A stretch of DNA of 64,000 bases from an uncultured Paraprevotella sp. (GTDB lineage: Bacteria > Bacteroidota > Bacteroidia > Bacteroidales > Bacteroidaceae), in NCBI GenBank assembly GCA_944319925.1, contig CALUFQ010000004.1, positions 1-64,000 on the forward strand, written 5' to 3'. Under the pieces are notes generated by a model, which saw only the letters and a list, made by a program, of their open reading frames with translations, did not search any database and had not been told where the DNA came from. A program made the position numbers and the translations under genes. Positions 1 through 9,047 of the stretch are shown piece after piece (position 1 is the first letter of the stretch; every line of letters begins with the position of its first letter).

Positions 1-77
1 TGAAACCCCTCAGGCCCGTTGGGCCAGCTCCCCTACAAGGCGGAGCAGTTGTTTCTCGCAGGTTTTGCTACACCCTC
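1..77 (-). repeat. R1 element, partial copy cut by the window edge
   Basis: Read on the minus strand, this stretch matches the central part of the R1 element found at 26871-27127 and 29359-29617. It runs from the inner terminus GAGGGTGTA (69-77) through the arm CTCCGCCTTGTAGGGGAG to the GGGGTTTCA end, where the window stops. The outer TAGGAGG arm seen in the full copies is absent, so this is either a shorter subtype or a deletion derivative. It lies just downstream of the pectate lyase gene. Confidence 0.8.
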
Positions 78-124
78 GTCATTGCTGTTGGACTTTTGAG
101 CCGTTTGCGGGTATTCATGAACGT

Positions 125-1240
125 TTATAGGGCATTCCTGGCTTTCCATTGGTCATACTGTTCCAGCACTTTTTCCGGAGCGCGGTTGTACCAACTGTAG
201 CCATTGCGACGTTCGTATTCTATGTCTTCTACCCGGTATTTCTTGACACCGTCCCGTCCGCAGAAGAACGGACGGTTGGTCTCAACTTCATAAAAACGTG
301 CCCAGATGCGCGGGGCATCTGCCGTTTTCACCATGCGATAGTCTTTCTCTCCTTGGGCGTTGGTGAAATCCTCCCGTTTCAGATTGGTGATGGCCGTCTT
401 GCGGAACCAGGCCACGGCACCTTCCACTGCCTGCACCACGGTTGAATCCGGTTGTGGAAGCGACATGAGCAGCAATGTGATGTTGACCGATTCCGCTCCG
501 CTGAGCGAAGGCAATTCGTATGCGCGGGCTTTGCAGGGAGCCAGAGACCGGTGGTCGTGTTGGGCGCACCACACAGAGGGTTGCCCATTTTGTTTCACTT
601 GGCAGGCCAAGATGCAGCCGATGCCTTTTTGGAATGCGCGGCGGGCTGCCGTGGCGGTCGAATCCGGCGAGAACGTGTATGGAGTTTTCTGTCGGGCCAC
701 ATTGCGCAGCAGTTGCAGCACGTTGACCATGGCGTTGTCGTTGAACGTGATTTGCGCATGGTAGCCCGTGGCTTCGGGATAGAACTGCGGCCATCCCCCG
801 TTGTCGTATTGTGCCTCCAGCAAGTAATCAATTCCATGTATGGCCGCGTCGCGATAGCGGCTGTCCCCGGTGGCGTTGTAGAGCTTGGCCAAATATTTGA
901 TTTCCGTGGTGGTGGCGCGGTTGTCAATGGTGCCCCGTCGTACGTCCGCTTTGCCGGTTTCAGTCTTTTTCCGTTCGTCCGGGGTGAGTTCTTCGGGGAT
1001 ATAGATGTTCTTGGGCCATCCGCCGCTTTCCAGTTGGTAGAGCAGGACGTTCTCGCCGATGCGCCGGGCTTCGTCGGTCCGGTAGAACGCTTCTGTGAAC
1101 TTACGGGCCTCGTGCGGCCATTCCTTATAAGACTTTTTTGTCTTGTAGTCGTCTGCGGCCTGCAATCCCGGGATGTTGCAGAGAAACAGGCAGAACAGTC
1201 CGGCAATGCGGAAGATTCTGGAACTTTTCATGTGCGTCAA
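125..1240 (-). CDS. Secreted pectate lyase (polysaccharide lyase family 10 type)
   Basis: The protein is 371 aa. A signal peptide covers about the first 28 residues (hydrophobic core GLFCLFLCNIPG, ending near LQAAD), so it is exported to the periplasm or beyond. The mature part has the look of PL10/PelA pectate lyases: GGWPKNIY near residue 75, GTIDNRATTTEIKYLAKLY near 105-120, GGWPQFYP near 148, and ITFNDNAMVNVL near 165. PL10 enzymes cleave polygalacturonate by beta-elimination. The start at 1240 gives MTHMKSS; the internal ATG at 1231 (MKSSRIF) gives a more typical signal peptide and may be the real start. Only 5 bp separate it from the upstream transglutaminase-like gene, so the two are probably co-transcribed with the lipoprotein gene at 2444-3004. 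No SusC/SusD pair is visible nearby. The catalytic assignment was made by motif reading only. Confidence 0.85.
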   Translation of the reverse strand: MTHMKSSRIFRIAGLFCLFLCNIPGLQAADDYKTKKSYKEWPHEARKFTEAFYRTDEARRIGENVLLYQLESGGWPKNIYIPEELTPDERKKTETGKADVRRGTIDNRATTTEIKYLAKLYNATGDSRYRDAAIHGIDYLLEAQYDNGGWPQFYPEATGYHAQITFNDNAMVNVLQLLRNVARQKTPYTFSPDSTATAARRAFQKGIGCILACQVKQNGQPSVWCAQHDHRSLAPCKARAYELPSLSGAESVNITLLLMSLPQPDSTVVQAVEGAVAWFRKTAITNLKREDFTNAQGEKDYRMVKTADAPRIWARFYEVETNRPFFCGRDGVKKYRVEDIEYERRNGYSWYNRAPEKVLEQYDQWKARNAL

Positions 1241-1245
1241 AGTCT

Positions 1246-2424
1246 TTATTTCCCGATGGGCTGGATTTTCCGCCGCAGTGCCTTGGAGATTTCCAAGAAC
1301 ATGTAGCGTCGGGGCTGGCTGTGGATGTTTGCGCTGTCGGCCAAATATTTCCGTCGGGCGTATTCCTTGGATTTCTCGAAGGTGAGGCGCGACATTTCCT
1401 CTTGGGATTTGCCTTCCGAGGTGGAGTCGAGTTTCTCTTCCGGGAAGAAATCGTCCAGGTCGATGTCGCCAATCATCGTGGTTTCGAGAAATTCCGCCCG
1501 CTTGTGCTCACGGTCGGTGTAGTAGCCCACGTACATGTGGCCGGGGATGCGCACCAGGATTGGGTCGATGTTGACGGCCCGCAGCAGGGAGGCGAAGAGC
1601 ACACTGCCGTCCACGCAGTTGATTTGCGAGGATTTCAGCGCGTCTTCCAATGTGCGGACGCGTTGGGCATAGACCACGTTGCTCGACAGGCTGCTGTAGG
1701 AGATGGAACTGTAGCGGAACTTGCGGCGTTGCAACACGTTCCACAAGGCATAGACCTGCTTGTCCACATAATCTTTGTGGCGGCTTTGGTAGCCTTGGAA
1801 GCGGTTGACGATGCGCGTGTTCAGGGCTTCGCGCAGGATTTCGTCAATCAGCGGGCTGTCCTCGTTCACGTAGGCGGCGAAGAGGACGCCGGTGTTGTGG
1901 AAACGGTTGTGCTTGTCGTTATAGCCTATCAGGCACTCGTTGATGCTGCGCACGGAGAAGGTGCGCACGTGGCGCACCGGCTTGGCTTCGTTGAACCGGG
2001 CTTCCACCGACACGATGGTCGGTTCGGGCTGCAGGTTGTTGCGCAAGGCATCATAATTCCACAAGATATCGGGATAGACGGTGTAGGTCTGCCCTTCTTC
2101 GGGCAGGACGAATTCCGACACGGAGCGTTTGAAGAACGGCGTTTCGGCCACTTCTATCTGCAACCGGGCGTTGGGGTGCGGGGCTGCGATGCTGATATAA
2201 ATGTGCGATTTCGGGTTTCCCAATGCCGGGTTGCCGTCCGAGGGACGGACGATGAGCGTGTCCGTGGTGGCCACGGAGAGGATGAGTGAGGGGAAGATGT
2301 TGCCGCCCAGTTCGTCGTTGATTTCAAAGTCGGCCGACGGGAAAAGCCGGTCGCGGAAAAGGTAGAGCGACAAGGCCGCCCCCGCCACGGCGGCGATGCA
2401 AATGAAAAGGATGGCGCGTTTCAT
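1246..2424 (-). CDS. Membrane-anchored transglutaminase-like protein
   Basis: The protein is 392 aa with an N-terminal signal anchor (residues 5-24, AILFICIAAVAGAALSLYLF). The C-terminal half carries the pattern of a transglutaminase-like cysteine peptidase fold: a Cys in INCVDGSVLFASLLRAVNID, a His about 20 residues later in GHMYVGYY, and an acidic residue in FLETTMIG. The first half has no domain I recognise, and its beta-rich look suggests an immunoglobulin-like region. These proteins usually act in the periplasm on peptides or cell-wall material. Whether this one is a protease, a cross-linking enzyme or a binder cannot be told. It sits between a lipoprotein gene (19-bp gap) and the pectate lyase gene (5-bp gap), which suggests one transcript. 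Confidence 0.7.
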   Translation of the reverse strand: MKRAILFICIAAVAGAALSLYLFRDRLFPSADFEINDELGGNIFPSLILSVATTDTLIVRPSDGNPALGNPKSHIYISIAAPHPNARLQIEVAETPFFKRSVSEFVLPEEGQTYTVYPDILWNYDALRNNLQPEPTIVSVEARFNEAKPVRHVRTFSVRSINECLIGYNDKHNRFHNTGVLFAAYVNEDSPLIDEILREALNTRIVNRFQGYQSRHKDYVDKQVYALWNVLQRRKFRYSSISYSSLSSNVVYAQRVRTLEDALKSSQINCVDGSVLFASLLRAVNIDPILVRIPGHMYVGYYTDREHKRAEFLETTMIGDIDLDDFFPEEKLDSTSEGKSQEEMSRLTFEKSKEYARRKYLADSANIHSQPRRYMFLEISKALRRKIQPIGK

Positions 2425-2443
2425 TCGGCTTTCTCCTTTCTTG

Positions 2444-3004
2444 TTATTCTTCTTGCAGTGTGGAGTCCGCTTCGGTCACGGTGTCCAGCACTTCGTCTTT
2501 TGCTATCGTATAGCTTCCGCCGGGCGATATGGTGACCGACAGGGGAATATAGATGTCCGACCCTGGGTAGCAGACGCTTACGGCGAAACGGAGGCCTTCC
2601 GGTGTACACTTGTCAAAAGCCATGCCCTCCAATATCGCACGGTTGAGGAAGTTGTGGTCCACGTAATCGCGGAAATTGTTTTTCGTAAACACCTTATGGA
2701 AGATTTCTTGATTCCCGCGGTTCACGCGTAAACGGATGTAGTTATCTGCGAATTGTTCGTTGTCGTCGCCAGTGACCAGCGGGAGGGTGTCGTTGGTTTC
2801 GCGCACGATGTCGTAGGCATACCGGATGCCGCCGTTTTCCACTTCCGCGCTGTAGTGGTAGTCTTTCATGGTCTGTATGCCATGCGTCGTGTCAGGTTTT
2901 TCATACGCGCTGTAGCCGTTTGTCGTTTGTTGGGCTTTTCGTTGGCATCCGTATCCTAATATGAGGAGGCATGCAAGCCCGATGGTTTTGATGTGTGTCT
3001 GCAT
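2444..3004 (-). CDS. Lipoprotein, DUF4738-like
   Basis: The protein is 186 aa from the ATG at 3004. The reading frame is open further upstream, but that extension crosses the promoter and lacks a signal sequence, so 3004 was chosen. Residues 1-19 form a lipoprotein signal with the lipobox LILGYGC, giving a lipidated Cys19. The rest is a beta-rich soluble domain ending in a Thr/Glu-rich tail. It resembles the Bacteroidetes lipoproteins filed as DUF4738 (recalled, not searched). No function is known. It is first in an apparent operon with the transglutaminase-like protein and the pectate lyase, and has a textbook Bacteroidetes promoter directly upstream. Confidence 0.65.
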   Translation of the reverse strand: MQTHIKTIGLACLLILGYGCQRKAQQTTNGYSAYEKPDTTHGIQTMKDYHYSAEVENGGIRYAYDIVRETNDTLPLVTGDDNEQFADNYIRLRVNRGNQEIFHKVFTKNNFRDYVDHNFLNRAILEGMAFDKCTPEGLRFAVSVCYPGSDIYIPLSVTISPGGSYTIAKDEVLDTVTEADSTLQEE

Positions 3005-3026
3005 GTGTATTGTTTCAACTTTCGTC

Positions 3027-3057
3027 CAAAGATAATGCAAACCGTCCGCAGGACAAA
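3027..3057 (-). promoter_or_regulatory. Bacteroidetes-type promoter for the lipoprotein operon
   Basis: On the minus strand, TTTG (3057-3054) is followed after 19 bp by TATCTTTG (3034-3027), matching the -33 TTTG / -7 TAnnTTTG consensus of the Bacteroidetes primary sigma factor with ideal spacing. The lipoprotein start codon is at 3004, so the leader would be short, about 15-20 nt. Confidence 0.7.
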
Positions 3058-3160
3058 ACAAATTAGTTGTTTTTCATGCCGGGGTGAAGCTTATCTTTTA
3101 CAAAGGAACAAAAAAAAGCTGAGCTTGGCAACGCTTTGTGGTTTTTTAGTATGCTTTTTG

Positions 3161-3192
3161 TTTGCCCGTTTGAGGTCGATTCCGTATCTTTG
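3161..3192 (+). promoter_or_regulatory. Bacteroidetes-type promoter for the DUF4230 pair
   Basis: TTTG at 3161-3164 and TATCTTTG at 3185-3192 are separated by 20 bp, a near-perfect consensus. The first ATG follows at 3208, leaving a very short leader. It is divergent from the promoter at 3027-3057. Confidence 0.7.
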
Positions 3193-3207
3193 GACGAAGT
3201 ATAAAGC

Positions 3208-3891
3208 ATGATGATGGGAAGAATCCGTGTTTGGGCAATGGGATTTTGTGTGCTGTTTTGCGGCGCTTGTCGCGAAGAAGGCGGGGCGAGGGAAGACGTG
3301 CCGCGCGTGGACACGCTGTCCCTCGTGATGCAGGTGCGGGAGTGTGCGCGGCTTTATACGGCGGAATACGAAGTCCATAAACTGGTGCTGAAGGACGACC
3401 CTTTGCATGTGAAAGGGAATGTGTTCAGCCGCTCGTTCGACGTGGAAGTGCCCATTGGCGAACGGAAAGCCATCGTGCCTATCAACGTGACCCTGAAGGC
3501 TTATATCGACTTTTCCGGCTTTGGGGAGGCGAACGTGGTGCGGTCGGGCGAACGGATTGCCATCGTGTTGCCCGACCCGAGGGTCGTGGTGTCGGCTTCG
3601 CGCATCGACCACGACGAGGTGAAGCAGTTCGTGTCGTTGACCCGCTCGGATTACACGTCGGCCGAGCTGGTTGATTTTGCCCGTCAAGGGGAAGAGGAGA
3701 TTTTGGCGACCGTGCCGGAAATGGGCATTTTGGACGTGGCCAGGGAGAATGCGGCCCATGTGTTGGTGCCGTTGTTGGCCGGTTTGGGCTATGAAGAGAA
3801 AGATATCGTGATTTCTTTCCGCAAGAAATTCACTGAGGCCGACATGCCGTTCTTGCTGGAGCGTGAAGGCCGGGGCGGGAAGCTGGAATGA
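3208..3891 (+). CDS. DUF4230 family lipoprotein
   Basis: The protein is 227 aa. Three consecutive in-frame ATGs (3208, 3211, 3214) make the exact start uncertain. The N-terminus is a lipoprotein signal with the lipobox VLFCGAC at about residue 21. The body shows the DUF4230 pattern: a beta-rich segment KAIVPINVTLKAYIDFS, then LPDPRVVVSASRIDHDEVKQF, then a helical stretch ending in LVPLLAGLGYE. DUF4230 proteins are common in Bacteroidetes, usually at the envelope; their function is unknown. The stop overlaps the start of the next DUF4230 gene by 4 bp (ATGA), so the two are translationally coupled and may form a complex. Confidence 0.75.
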   Translation: MMMGRIRVWAMGFCVLFCGACREEGGAREDVPRVDTLSLVMQVRECARLYTAEYEVHKLVLKDDPLHVKGNVFSRSFDVEVPIGERKAIVPINVTLKAYIDFSGFGEANVVRSGERIAIVLPDPRVVVSASRIDHDEVKQFVSLTRSDYTSAELVDFARQGEEEILATVPEMGILDVARENAAHVLVPLLAGLGYEEKDIVISFRKKFTEADMPFLLEREGRGGKLE

Positions 3892-4481
3892 AGACGATGA
3901 AGTGGTTGAACGCGATAAAATGGTTGGTTGTGTTGGCCGTCATGTGTATGGCGGCCTGGTTGGCAGTGACGTGGAACCGGCGGGGCGGCGTGTCGGTAGA
4001 AGCAGGATTTGATTCGCGGATAGAATTGACTCCGCAGGAAATACGCCGGATAGAACGTGTCGGGCAATGGGAATTCCTTTCCGTGCAGTGCGAGGTCGTG
4101 GCAGACACGTCCCGGCGGGGTATTTTTTCTGACGACCGCCTGGTGGCGATTTACACGGGGACGCCGCGTCTCGGCATTGACATGGCCGATGCTGGCGAAG
4201 GGTGGGCGCATGCCCATGGCGACACGGTGACGCTCCGCCTGCCTGTGGTCAAGTTGCTGGATGGGGATTTCATTGACGAGACCCGCACACGGGTGTTTTT
4301 CGAGCGTGGGACGTGGCCGAATGCCGCGCGTGCCCGCCTTTACGAAAAAGCCCGGCGGAAGATGTTGCGGCAGTGCCTCACGCCTTCCAACCTGCGCCGT
4401 GCGGAAGAAAACGCGCGCAACCAGTTCGCCTCCCTGTTCACGGCCTTGGGCTTCCAGACAGTGGAAATCGCGTTTGAATAG
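3888..4481 (+). CDS. DUF4230 family membrane-anchored protein
   Basis: The protein is 197 aa. Residues about 8-27 form a single membrane anchor (AIKWLVVLAVMCMAAWLAVTW), followed by a DUF4230-like domain: ELTPQEIRRIERVGQWEFLSVQ, a Gly/His-containing strand region, LRLPVVKLLDGDFID, then a C-terminal helix with ENARNQFASLFTALGF. It is a diverged partner of the preceding lipoprotein, overlapping it by 4 bp. One is lipidated and the other has a transmembrane helix, so the pair could link or face the same membrane. Function unknown. Confidence 0.75.
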   Translation: MKTMKWLNAIKWLVVLAVMCMAAWLAVTWNRRGGVSVEAGFDSRIELTPQEIRRIERVGQWEFLSVQCEVVADTSRRGIFSDDRLVAIYTGTPRLGIDMADAGEGWAHAHGDTVTLRLPVVKLLDGDFIDETRTRVFFERGTWPNAARARLYEKARRKMLRQCLTPSNLRRAEENARNQFASLFTALGFQTVEIAFE

Positions 4482-4511
4482 AAAACATGGAAAACCTAAT
4501 TTCAATATGAA

Positions 4512-7500
4512 ATGTGTATGAAACTTTTAAATCTTAAACCGATGCTCTTCGCCTTGACGTGCGGAAGCGTCATGGCCATGGAGGCACAGGAAGTGCAGCC
4601 CGTGTTGGCTTATTCGTTCGAGCAGCAACAAGCTGCCGATGACAGCGGGAAATACCCGTTCGCATTGTACAACAACGCTTTTGTGTTGGCTACGGAAGAC
4701 GGTAACCACGTGCTTTCCACCGGTGAAAGCAACGGTTATGCCGACCTGGGGACGGACATCGGCCGCGAGGTGTTGGCCGGTTTGTCCGGCGATTATTCCG
4801 TGTCCATCGACTTGTGCGTCGGGGCGGACAATGCCTTGGGCAGTTATTGCTGGGCTTGGGCTTTGACGAATGGCACAGGGGCTTACATGGCCTTGGTCAA
4901 TGCCGCAGGAAACGGTGACTGGTATTATGAGATTAAGAATGGCACTGCGCAAAGCGTACATGCCTCGCGCGGGGTCACGACCGACGAGTGGCACACCCTG
5001 ACCGTCGTGCAGCAATCGGGCACATGCACTTATTATATGGACGGGGTGGCAGTGAAGAGTGGCGCGTTGACGTTGAACCCTTCCGGTTTTGCCGCGACTT
5101 TTGTCCGGAATTATCTGGCCCGCTCGCCTTTCGCGGGAGACGCTTACATGCGGAACACGCTGATGGACAATTTCAAGGTCTATGACGTGGCACTCACTGC
5201 GGCACAGGTGGAGGCGTTGTATGCCGCCCGCCCGGTGTCAAAGGAAGTGAAGGTGGACGTGTCCACTGTGTTGCAGGTGGTGCGCGACGAGCTCTATTTG
5301 GGGCAGGCCGCGAAATACATCCACAATCGTTTGGAATTGCCCGAGGAATGCAGCTATGGGACTGTGGAATGGACGTTTACACCCGCTGAGGCCATGGACG
5401 GGAACGCGGAAATCTCGTTTGCAGACGGGGTGTTTACCGTAGTCCGCAGGGCGGACATCCCCGTGCTGGCGGGTGAATTGCAAGGCACCATTACTTACGA
5501 GGGAGTGTCTTATCCGGTGTATGAGACACCGGTGCCGGTGACCATTGCCCCGGACGACCATGCTTACGGCTACTTGTATTGCCACATGCCTAACCTCGTG
5601 CCGGAAACGGGTGTGGGCACGTTGGTTTCCCAAGTCATTACCTATGCTTTGGGCACGGAGGAAGACAAGGGGCTGGTGTTCAATGAACTGAATCGTGGGT
5701 CGAGCATCATTGACGGCATCGGTACCGCCTTGCCGTGGTGTCGGGACGCGTTCATGGCCAAGGACAAAAAGCGTGGCCGTTATTATATCGTGACGACCGA
5801 CCTTTACGGGTCGCGCGACGGTGGCACCAGCATGCTGGAGAATTATTCCATCGGCATGTTCCGCAGTTATGACCTGATTAACTGGACTTACACCCGTTGC
5901 GACATGAAACAATACTTGCGTGAGCATCCGGTGACGGACATTTACGACAACACCGGCACGAAGTTGCTCACCGCCGACAAGGTGAGCCGCGTCTGGGCGC
6001 CTCAGATTGTCTTCATCGACGGTGATCCTTATATTTATTACGCCGTGGGGAATACGGACAACGGCGATTGCGACCACTTTTATATCTCCAAAGCCAATGA
6101 AGATTTCACGGGCATCACTTCTTTCCAAATGCTCTACGGGGCCAACACGCAGGACAACGTGTTGGATGCCGACATCAATTATCTGGAGACAGACGGGCTT
6201 TACCACATGTCTTATCGCGACTATGCGGCGGGCGGCATTTTGGACATCACGACCGAGGATTTGCTGCGTCCGCAATGGAGCACTCCGGTTTCGTCTTTCC
6301 AAGACGGCAGCGGATATGAGGCTTCCAGCGTGTTCCGGCGCATCAACGATGACGTATGGAACGTGGGGAACGTCAATTATGGGAATAATGTAGGGTATCA
6401 TTTCCACACGGCGGATGCCATGTTGCGCAACCTGCAACCGGCGGCGGACATGTCGGGCAACTTGTCGCCGCAACACGGCTCGTTCGTGTATGTCACGGAG
6501 ACCGAATACCGCCTGTTGCAGGCATGGAGCGATTTGAAAGCTCTGATTGCCGACGGCGAAGCGCTGTTGGCGCGGCAGGAGAGCGAGATGCTGCGTACTT
6601 TGGTGGACAGGGCGAAAACGGACATCGCGACGGACAACGGAGCGGACACGGATTTGGAGGCGTTGGCGGCTTTGCTCCAGGAGGACTTTGTGCAGTTGCA
6701 AGCCCGCATGGCGTTGGAAACGGCTTTGTCGCAAGCGCGTGCGGCGAACTTTTCCGGTGTGGAAGGACGCGAAGGTTGGGTGGACAGGCTGTATAACGGC
6801 GGACGGTTGGCGGAAGCCATCGTTTCGGCCGAAACGGCGGGGCTGATGCCCGATGCGGAAGCTTGGAACATTGCAGCAGGCGAGTTGGACGAGGCATTGA
6901 AGGGCTATTATGAGACTTTGGCGTCAGACGGCGAACCCTTGGGTATCCGGAATGGCGACTTTGCGAACGGCACGTCCGGTTGGACATTGGATGGCACGGC
7001 CAACGCAGGAGACGGCGTGGCGGAGTTTTTTGCTTTACGCGCAGTGGATTATTCCGTCTCCATTGGGCGTACGCAACGTGAATTGGCCGAGGGGTATTAC
7101 CTCGTAAAATGCCAGGCATTTGAACGCAATGGCGAGAATGACCACACGGGGCGGAATTGCCGGGAAGGTGTGGAAAAGATAAATTATGAATTTTTCGCGG
7201 GGGATGTTTCCGTTCCAGTGCGGTCTCTGTATGAACTGCCTTATGACGGCAGCGGGTCATGGCATGGCTTTGCCAACAATATGGCCTCGGCCAGCGCGCT
7301 CTTTTCCGCGTCGGGGGAAAACTATGCTAATTATTTGCTGGTTTATGTGGCAGATGGCCGTCTGACTTTCGGGTTGCGGCGTTCGGTGTCCACGGTACAT
7401 TCTTCCGATTGGTGCTGTTTCGACAACTCCGAGGGTGATTCACTGGACACGGCTACGGCGGTGTCCGCCGTGACGGGGGCTGTGGAGACGGTTGCAGGGA

Positions 7501-7613
7501 AAGTTTATGACCTTGGCGGGATATCCCGTGGCTCGGTGGGGGCGGATGGCGGCTTGCCTTCCCTGCAGAAAGGGGTTTATATTGTCAATGGGAAAAAGGT
7601 GCTGAAAAAATGA
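4512..7613 (+). CDS. Large secreted LamG + GH43-like beta-propeller protein with C-terminal sorting-type tail
   Basis: The protein is 1033 aa. A signal peptide occupies about residues 1-25; starts at 4512 or 4518 (MKLLNLKP) are both possible. Residues 27-235 form a LamG/concanavalin-like domain (LAYSFEQQ..., then DNFKVYDVALTAAQVEALYAA). Residues about 350-660 resemble a GH43-type five-bladed propeller, with RVWAPQIVFIDGDPYIYY as the most telling motif and DADINYLETDGLYHMSYRD later. An alpha-helical spacer (660-800) precedes a jelly-roll-like carbohydrate-binding region starting at IRNGDFANGTSGWTLDG. The last 40 residues (GKVYDLGG...LQKGVYIVNGKKVLKK) match the tails of many Prevotella-type secreted glycosidases and suggest type IX export. 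The substrate is probably an arabinose- or xylose-containing plant glycan, but this is inference. It lies 30 bp after the DUF4230 pair and may be read from the same promoter. Confidence 0.75.
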   Translation: MCMKLLNLKPMLFALTCGSVMAMEAQEVQPVLAYSFEQQQAADDSGKYPFALYNNAFVLATEDGNHVLSTGESNGYADLGTDIGREVLAGLSGDYSVSIDLCVGADNALGSYCWAWALTNGTGAYMALVNAAGNGDWYYEIKNGTAQSVHASRGVTTDEWHTLTVVQQSGTCTYYMDGVAVKSGALTLNPSGFAATFVRNYLARSPFAGDAYMRNTLMDNFKVYDVALTAAQVEALYAARPVSKEVKVDVSTVLQVVRDELYLGQAAKYIHNRLELPEECSYGTVEWTFTPAEAMDGNAEISFADGVFTVVRRADIPVLAGELQGTITYEGVSYPVYETPVPVTIAPDDHAYGYLYCHMPNLVPETGVGTLVSQVITYALGTEEDKGLVFNELNRGSSIIDGIGTALPWCRDAFMAKDKKRGRYYIVTTDLYGSRDGGTSMLENYSIGMFRSYDLINWTYTRCDMKQYLREHPVTDIYDNTGTKLLTADKVSRVWAPQIVFIDGDPYIYYAVGNTDNGDCDHFYISKANEDFTGITSFQMLYGANTQDNVLDADINYLETDGLYHMSYRDYAAGGILDITTEDLLRPQWSTPVSSFQDGSGYEASSVFRRINDDVWNVGNVNYGNNVGYHFHTADAMLRNLQPAADMSGNLSPQHGSFVYVTETEYRLLQAWSDLKALIADGEALLARQESEMLRTLVDRAKTDIATDNGADTDLEALAALLQEDFVQLQARMALETALSQARAANFSGVEGREGWVDRLYNGGRLAEAIVSAETAGLMPDAEAWNIAAGELDEALKGYYETLASDGEPLGIRNGDFANGTSGWTLDGTANAGDGVAEFFALRAVDYSVSIGRTQRELAEGYYLVKCQAFERNGENDHTGRNCREGVEKINYEFFAGDVSVPVRSLYELPYDGSGSWHGFANNMASASALFSASGENYANYLLVYVADGRLTFGLRRSVSTVHSSDWCCFDNSEGDSLDTATAVSAVTGAVETVAGKVYDLGGISRGSVGADGGLPSLQKGVYIVNGKKVLKK

Positions 7614-7617
7614 AATC

Positions 7618-7666
7618 CCATCGGGGCAATTGGACAGTTGGGTTTCCCGTCCAATTGTCCCGATGG
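7618..7666. terminator. Bidirectional intrinsic terminator-type hairpin
   Basis: An 18-bp inverted repeat (7618-7635 with 7649-7666, one G-T mismatch) sits in the 63-bp gap between the convergent glycosidase-like and symporter genes. The loop is 13 nt. There is no long T tract, but position and stability support a shared terminator. Confidence 0.7.
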
Positions 7667-7676
7667 CGTTTATTCA

Positions 7677-9047
7677 TCAGGTAGGATTGTCTTCCGGGTC
7701 GGCTTCGTCGTCCAACCTGTTTTCCCACAAGTATTTTTTTGTCTCAGCCGCGATGACCCCCGAGAGGCAAATCAGCGAGACGATGTTGGGGAGTGCCATG
7801 AGGGCGTTGGCCAGGTCGGCGAAGTTCCACACCACGGCCAGTTGGGTGATGGCCCCGAAAAACGCACAAATGATGAACACGCCCCTGTAAACCAAAGTCA
7901 GGCGTTTCCCGCTAAGGTATTCCATGGCTTTCTCCCCGTAGTAGCACCATCCGAGGATGGTGGAGAAGGCGAACGTCACGATGCCGAAAATGAGCAACGG
8001 CGCGCCGACGTAGGGGATTTTGTCGAAAGCCACTTTCGTGAGCGCGGCCCCGTCGGCATAGGTGATGTCGGGATAGGCCAGGATGCTTGACACGAGCACC
8101 AGTCCCGTGAGCGCACAGATGACCACCGTGTCCCAGAACGTGCCGGTGGACGACACCAAGGCTTGGCGAACGGGATTGCGGGTCTGCGCCGCAGCGGCCA
8201 CAATGGGGGCGGATCCCATGCCGCTTTCGTTGCTGAACAAACCGCGCGCGATGCCGTAGCGTGCCGTCATGATGATGGAACCGCCTACGAAACCGCCGCC
8301 TGCCGCCGAGGGGTTGAACGCCGACTCAAGGATGAGTTTCAGGGCATCCCACACGTATGCCCCGTTCACGAAGAGGATGTAGCAGCATCCCAGGACATAG
8401 AAAGCGGCCATGAACGGGACGAAGGCCGTGCACACGCGGGCGATGCCTTTCACGCCGAAGATGACCACCAAGGCCACGCAGATGGCGATGACCGTTCCGG
8501 TGAATGCCTGTGGGATTTGGTAGGTTTCGTAGCATAGCATGGAGATGGCGTTGCTCTGCACCAGGTTGCCGATGCCAAATGAGGCACAAACCGTGAATAT
8601 GCAGAAGAGCACGGCCAACCACTTCGCGTGCAGTCCACGTTCCAAAGCGTACATGGGACCGCCCGCCATCTTGCCGGTCGGCTTGCGGACACGGTATTTC
8701 ACGGCCAGCAATCCTTCGGCGTATTTCGTGGCGATGCCGAACACGCCCGTCAGCCAGCACCAAAACACGGCGCCCGGACCGCCCAGCGTGATGGCTGTGG
8801 CCACGCCGATGATGTTGCCCGTGCCGATGGTGGCGGCGAGGGCCGTGGCCAACGCGCCGAACTGGCTCACATCGCCTTTCGCCGACGAGTCCGACTTGAC
8901 GGACAGGCGGATGGCCGTGAGCAGCTTGCGTTGCGGGAACCGCAACCGTATGGTCATGAACACGTGGGTGCCCAGCAGGATGATGACCATGGGCCATCCC
9001 CAAAGGAAGTCGCTGCACGACTTGATGAGTGCGCTCAGAGATTCCAT
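7677..9047 (-). CDS. Sodium:alanine (glycine) symporter, AGCS family
   Basis: The protein is 456 aa and very hydrophobic, with about 11 membrane helices. Family features include an early LLGTHVFMTIRLRFPQRK, the conserved GDVSQFGALATALAATIGTGNIIGVA (the AGCS signature near residues 58-83), and SNESGMGSAPIVAAAAQT in the second half. AGCS carriers import alanine or glycine with Na+. Na+ coupling fits the Na+-pumping NQR encoded in the same window, although the genes are not linked. The start overlaps the end of the GNAT gene by 13 bp, so the two are expressed together. Confidence 0.93.
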   Translation of the reverse strand: MESLSALIKSCSDFLWGWPMVIILLGTHVFMTIRLRFPQRKLLTAIRLSVKSDSSAKGDVSQFGALATALAATIGTGNIIGVATAITLGGPGAVFWCWLTGVFGIATKYAEGLLAVKYRVRKPTGKMAGGPMYALERGLHAKWLAVLFCIFTVCASFGIGNLVQSNAISMLCYETYQIPQAFTGTVIAICVALVVIFGVKGIARVCTAFVPFMAAFYVLGCCYILFVNGAYVWDALKLILESAFNPSAAGGGFVGGSIIMTARYGIARGLFSNESGMGSAPIVAAAAQTRNPVRQALVSSTGTFWDTVVICALTGLVLVSSILAYPDITYADGAALTKVAFDKIPYVGAPLLIFGIVTFAFSTILGWCYYGEKAMEYLSGKRLTLVYRGVFIICAFFGAITQLAVVWNFADLANALMALPNIVSLICLSGVIAAETKKYLWENRLDDEADPEDNPT

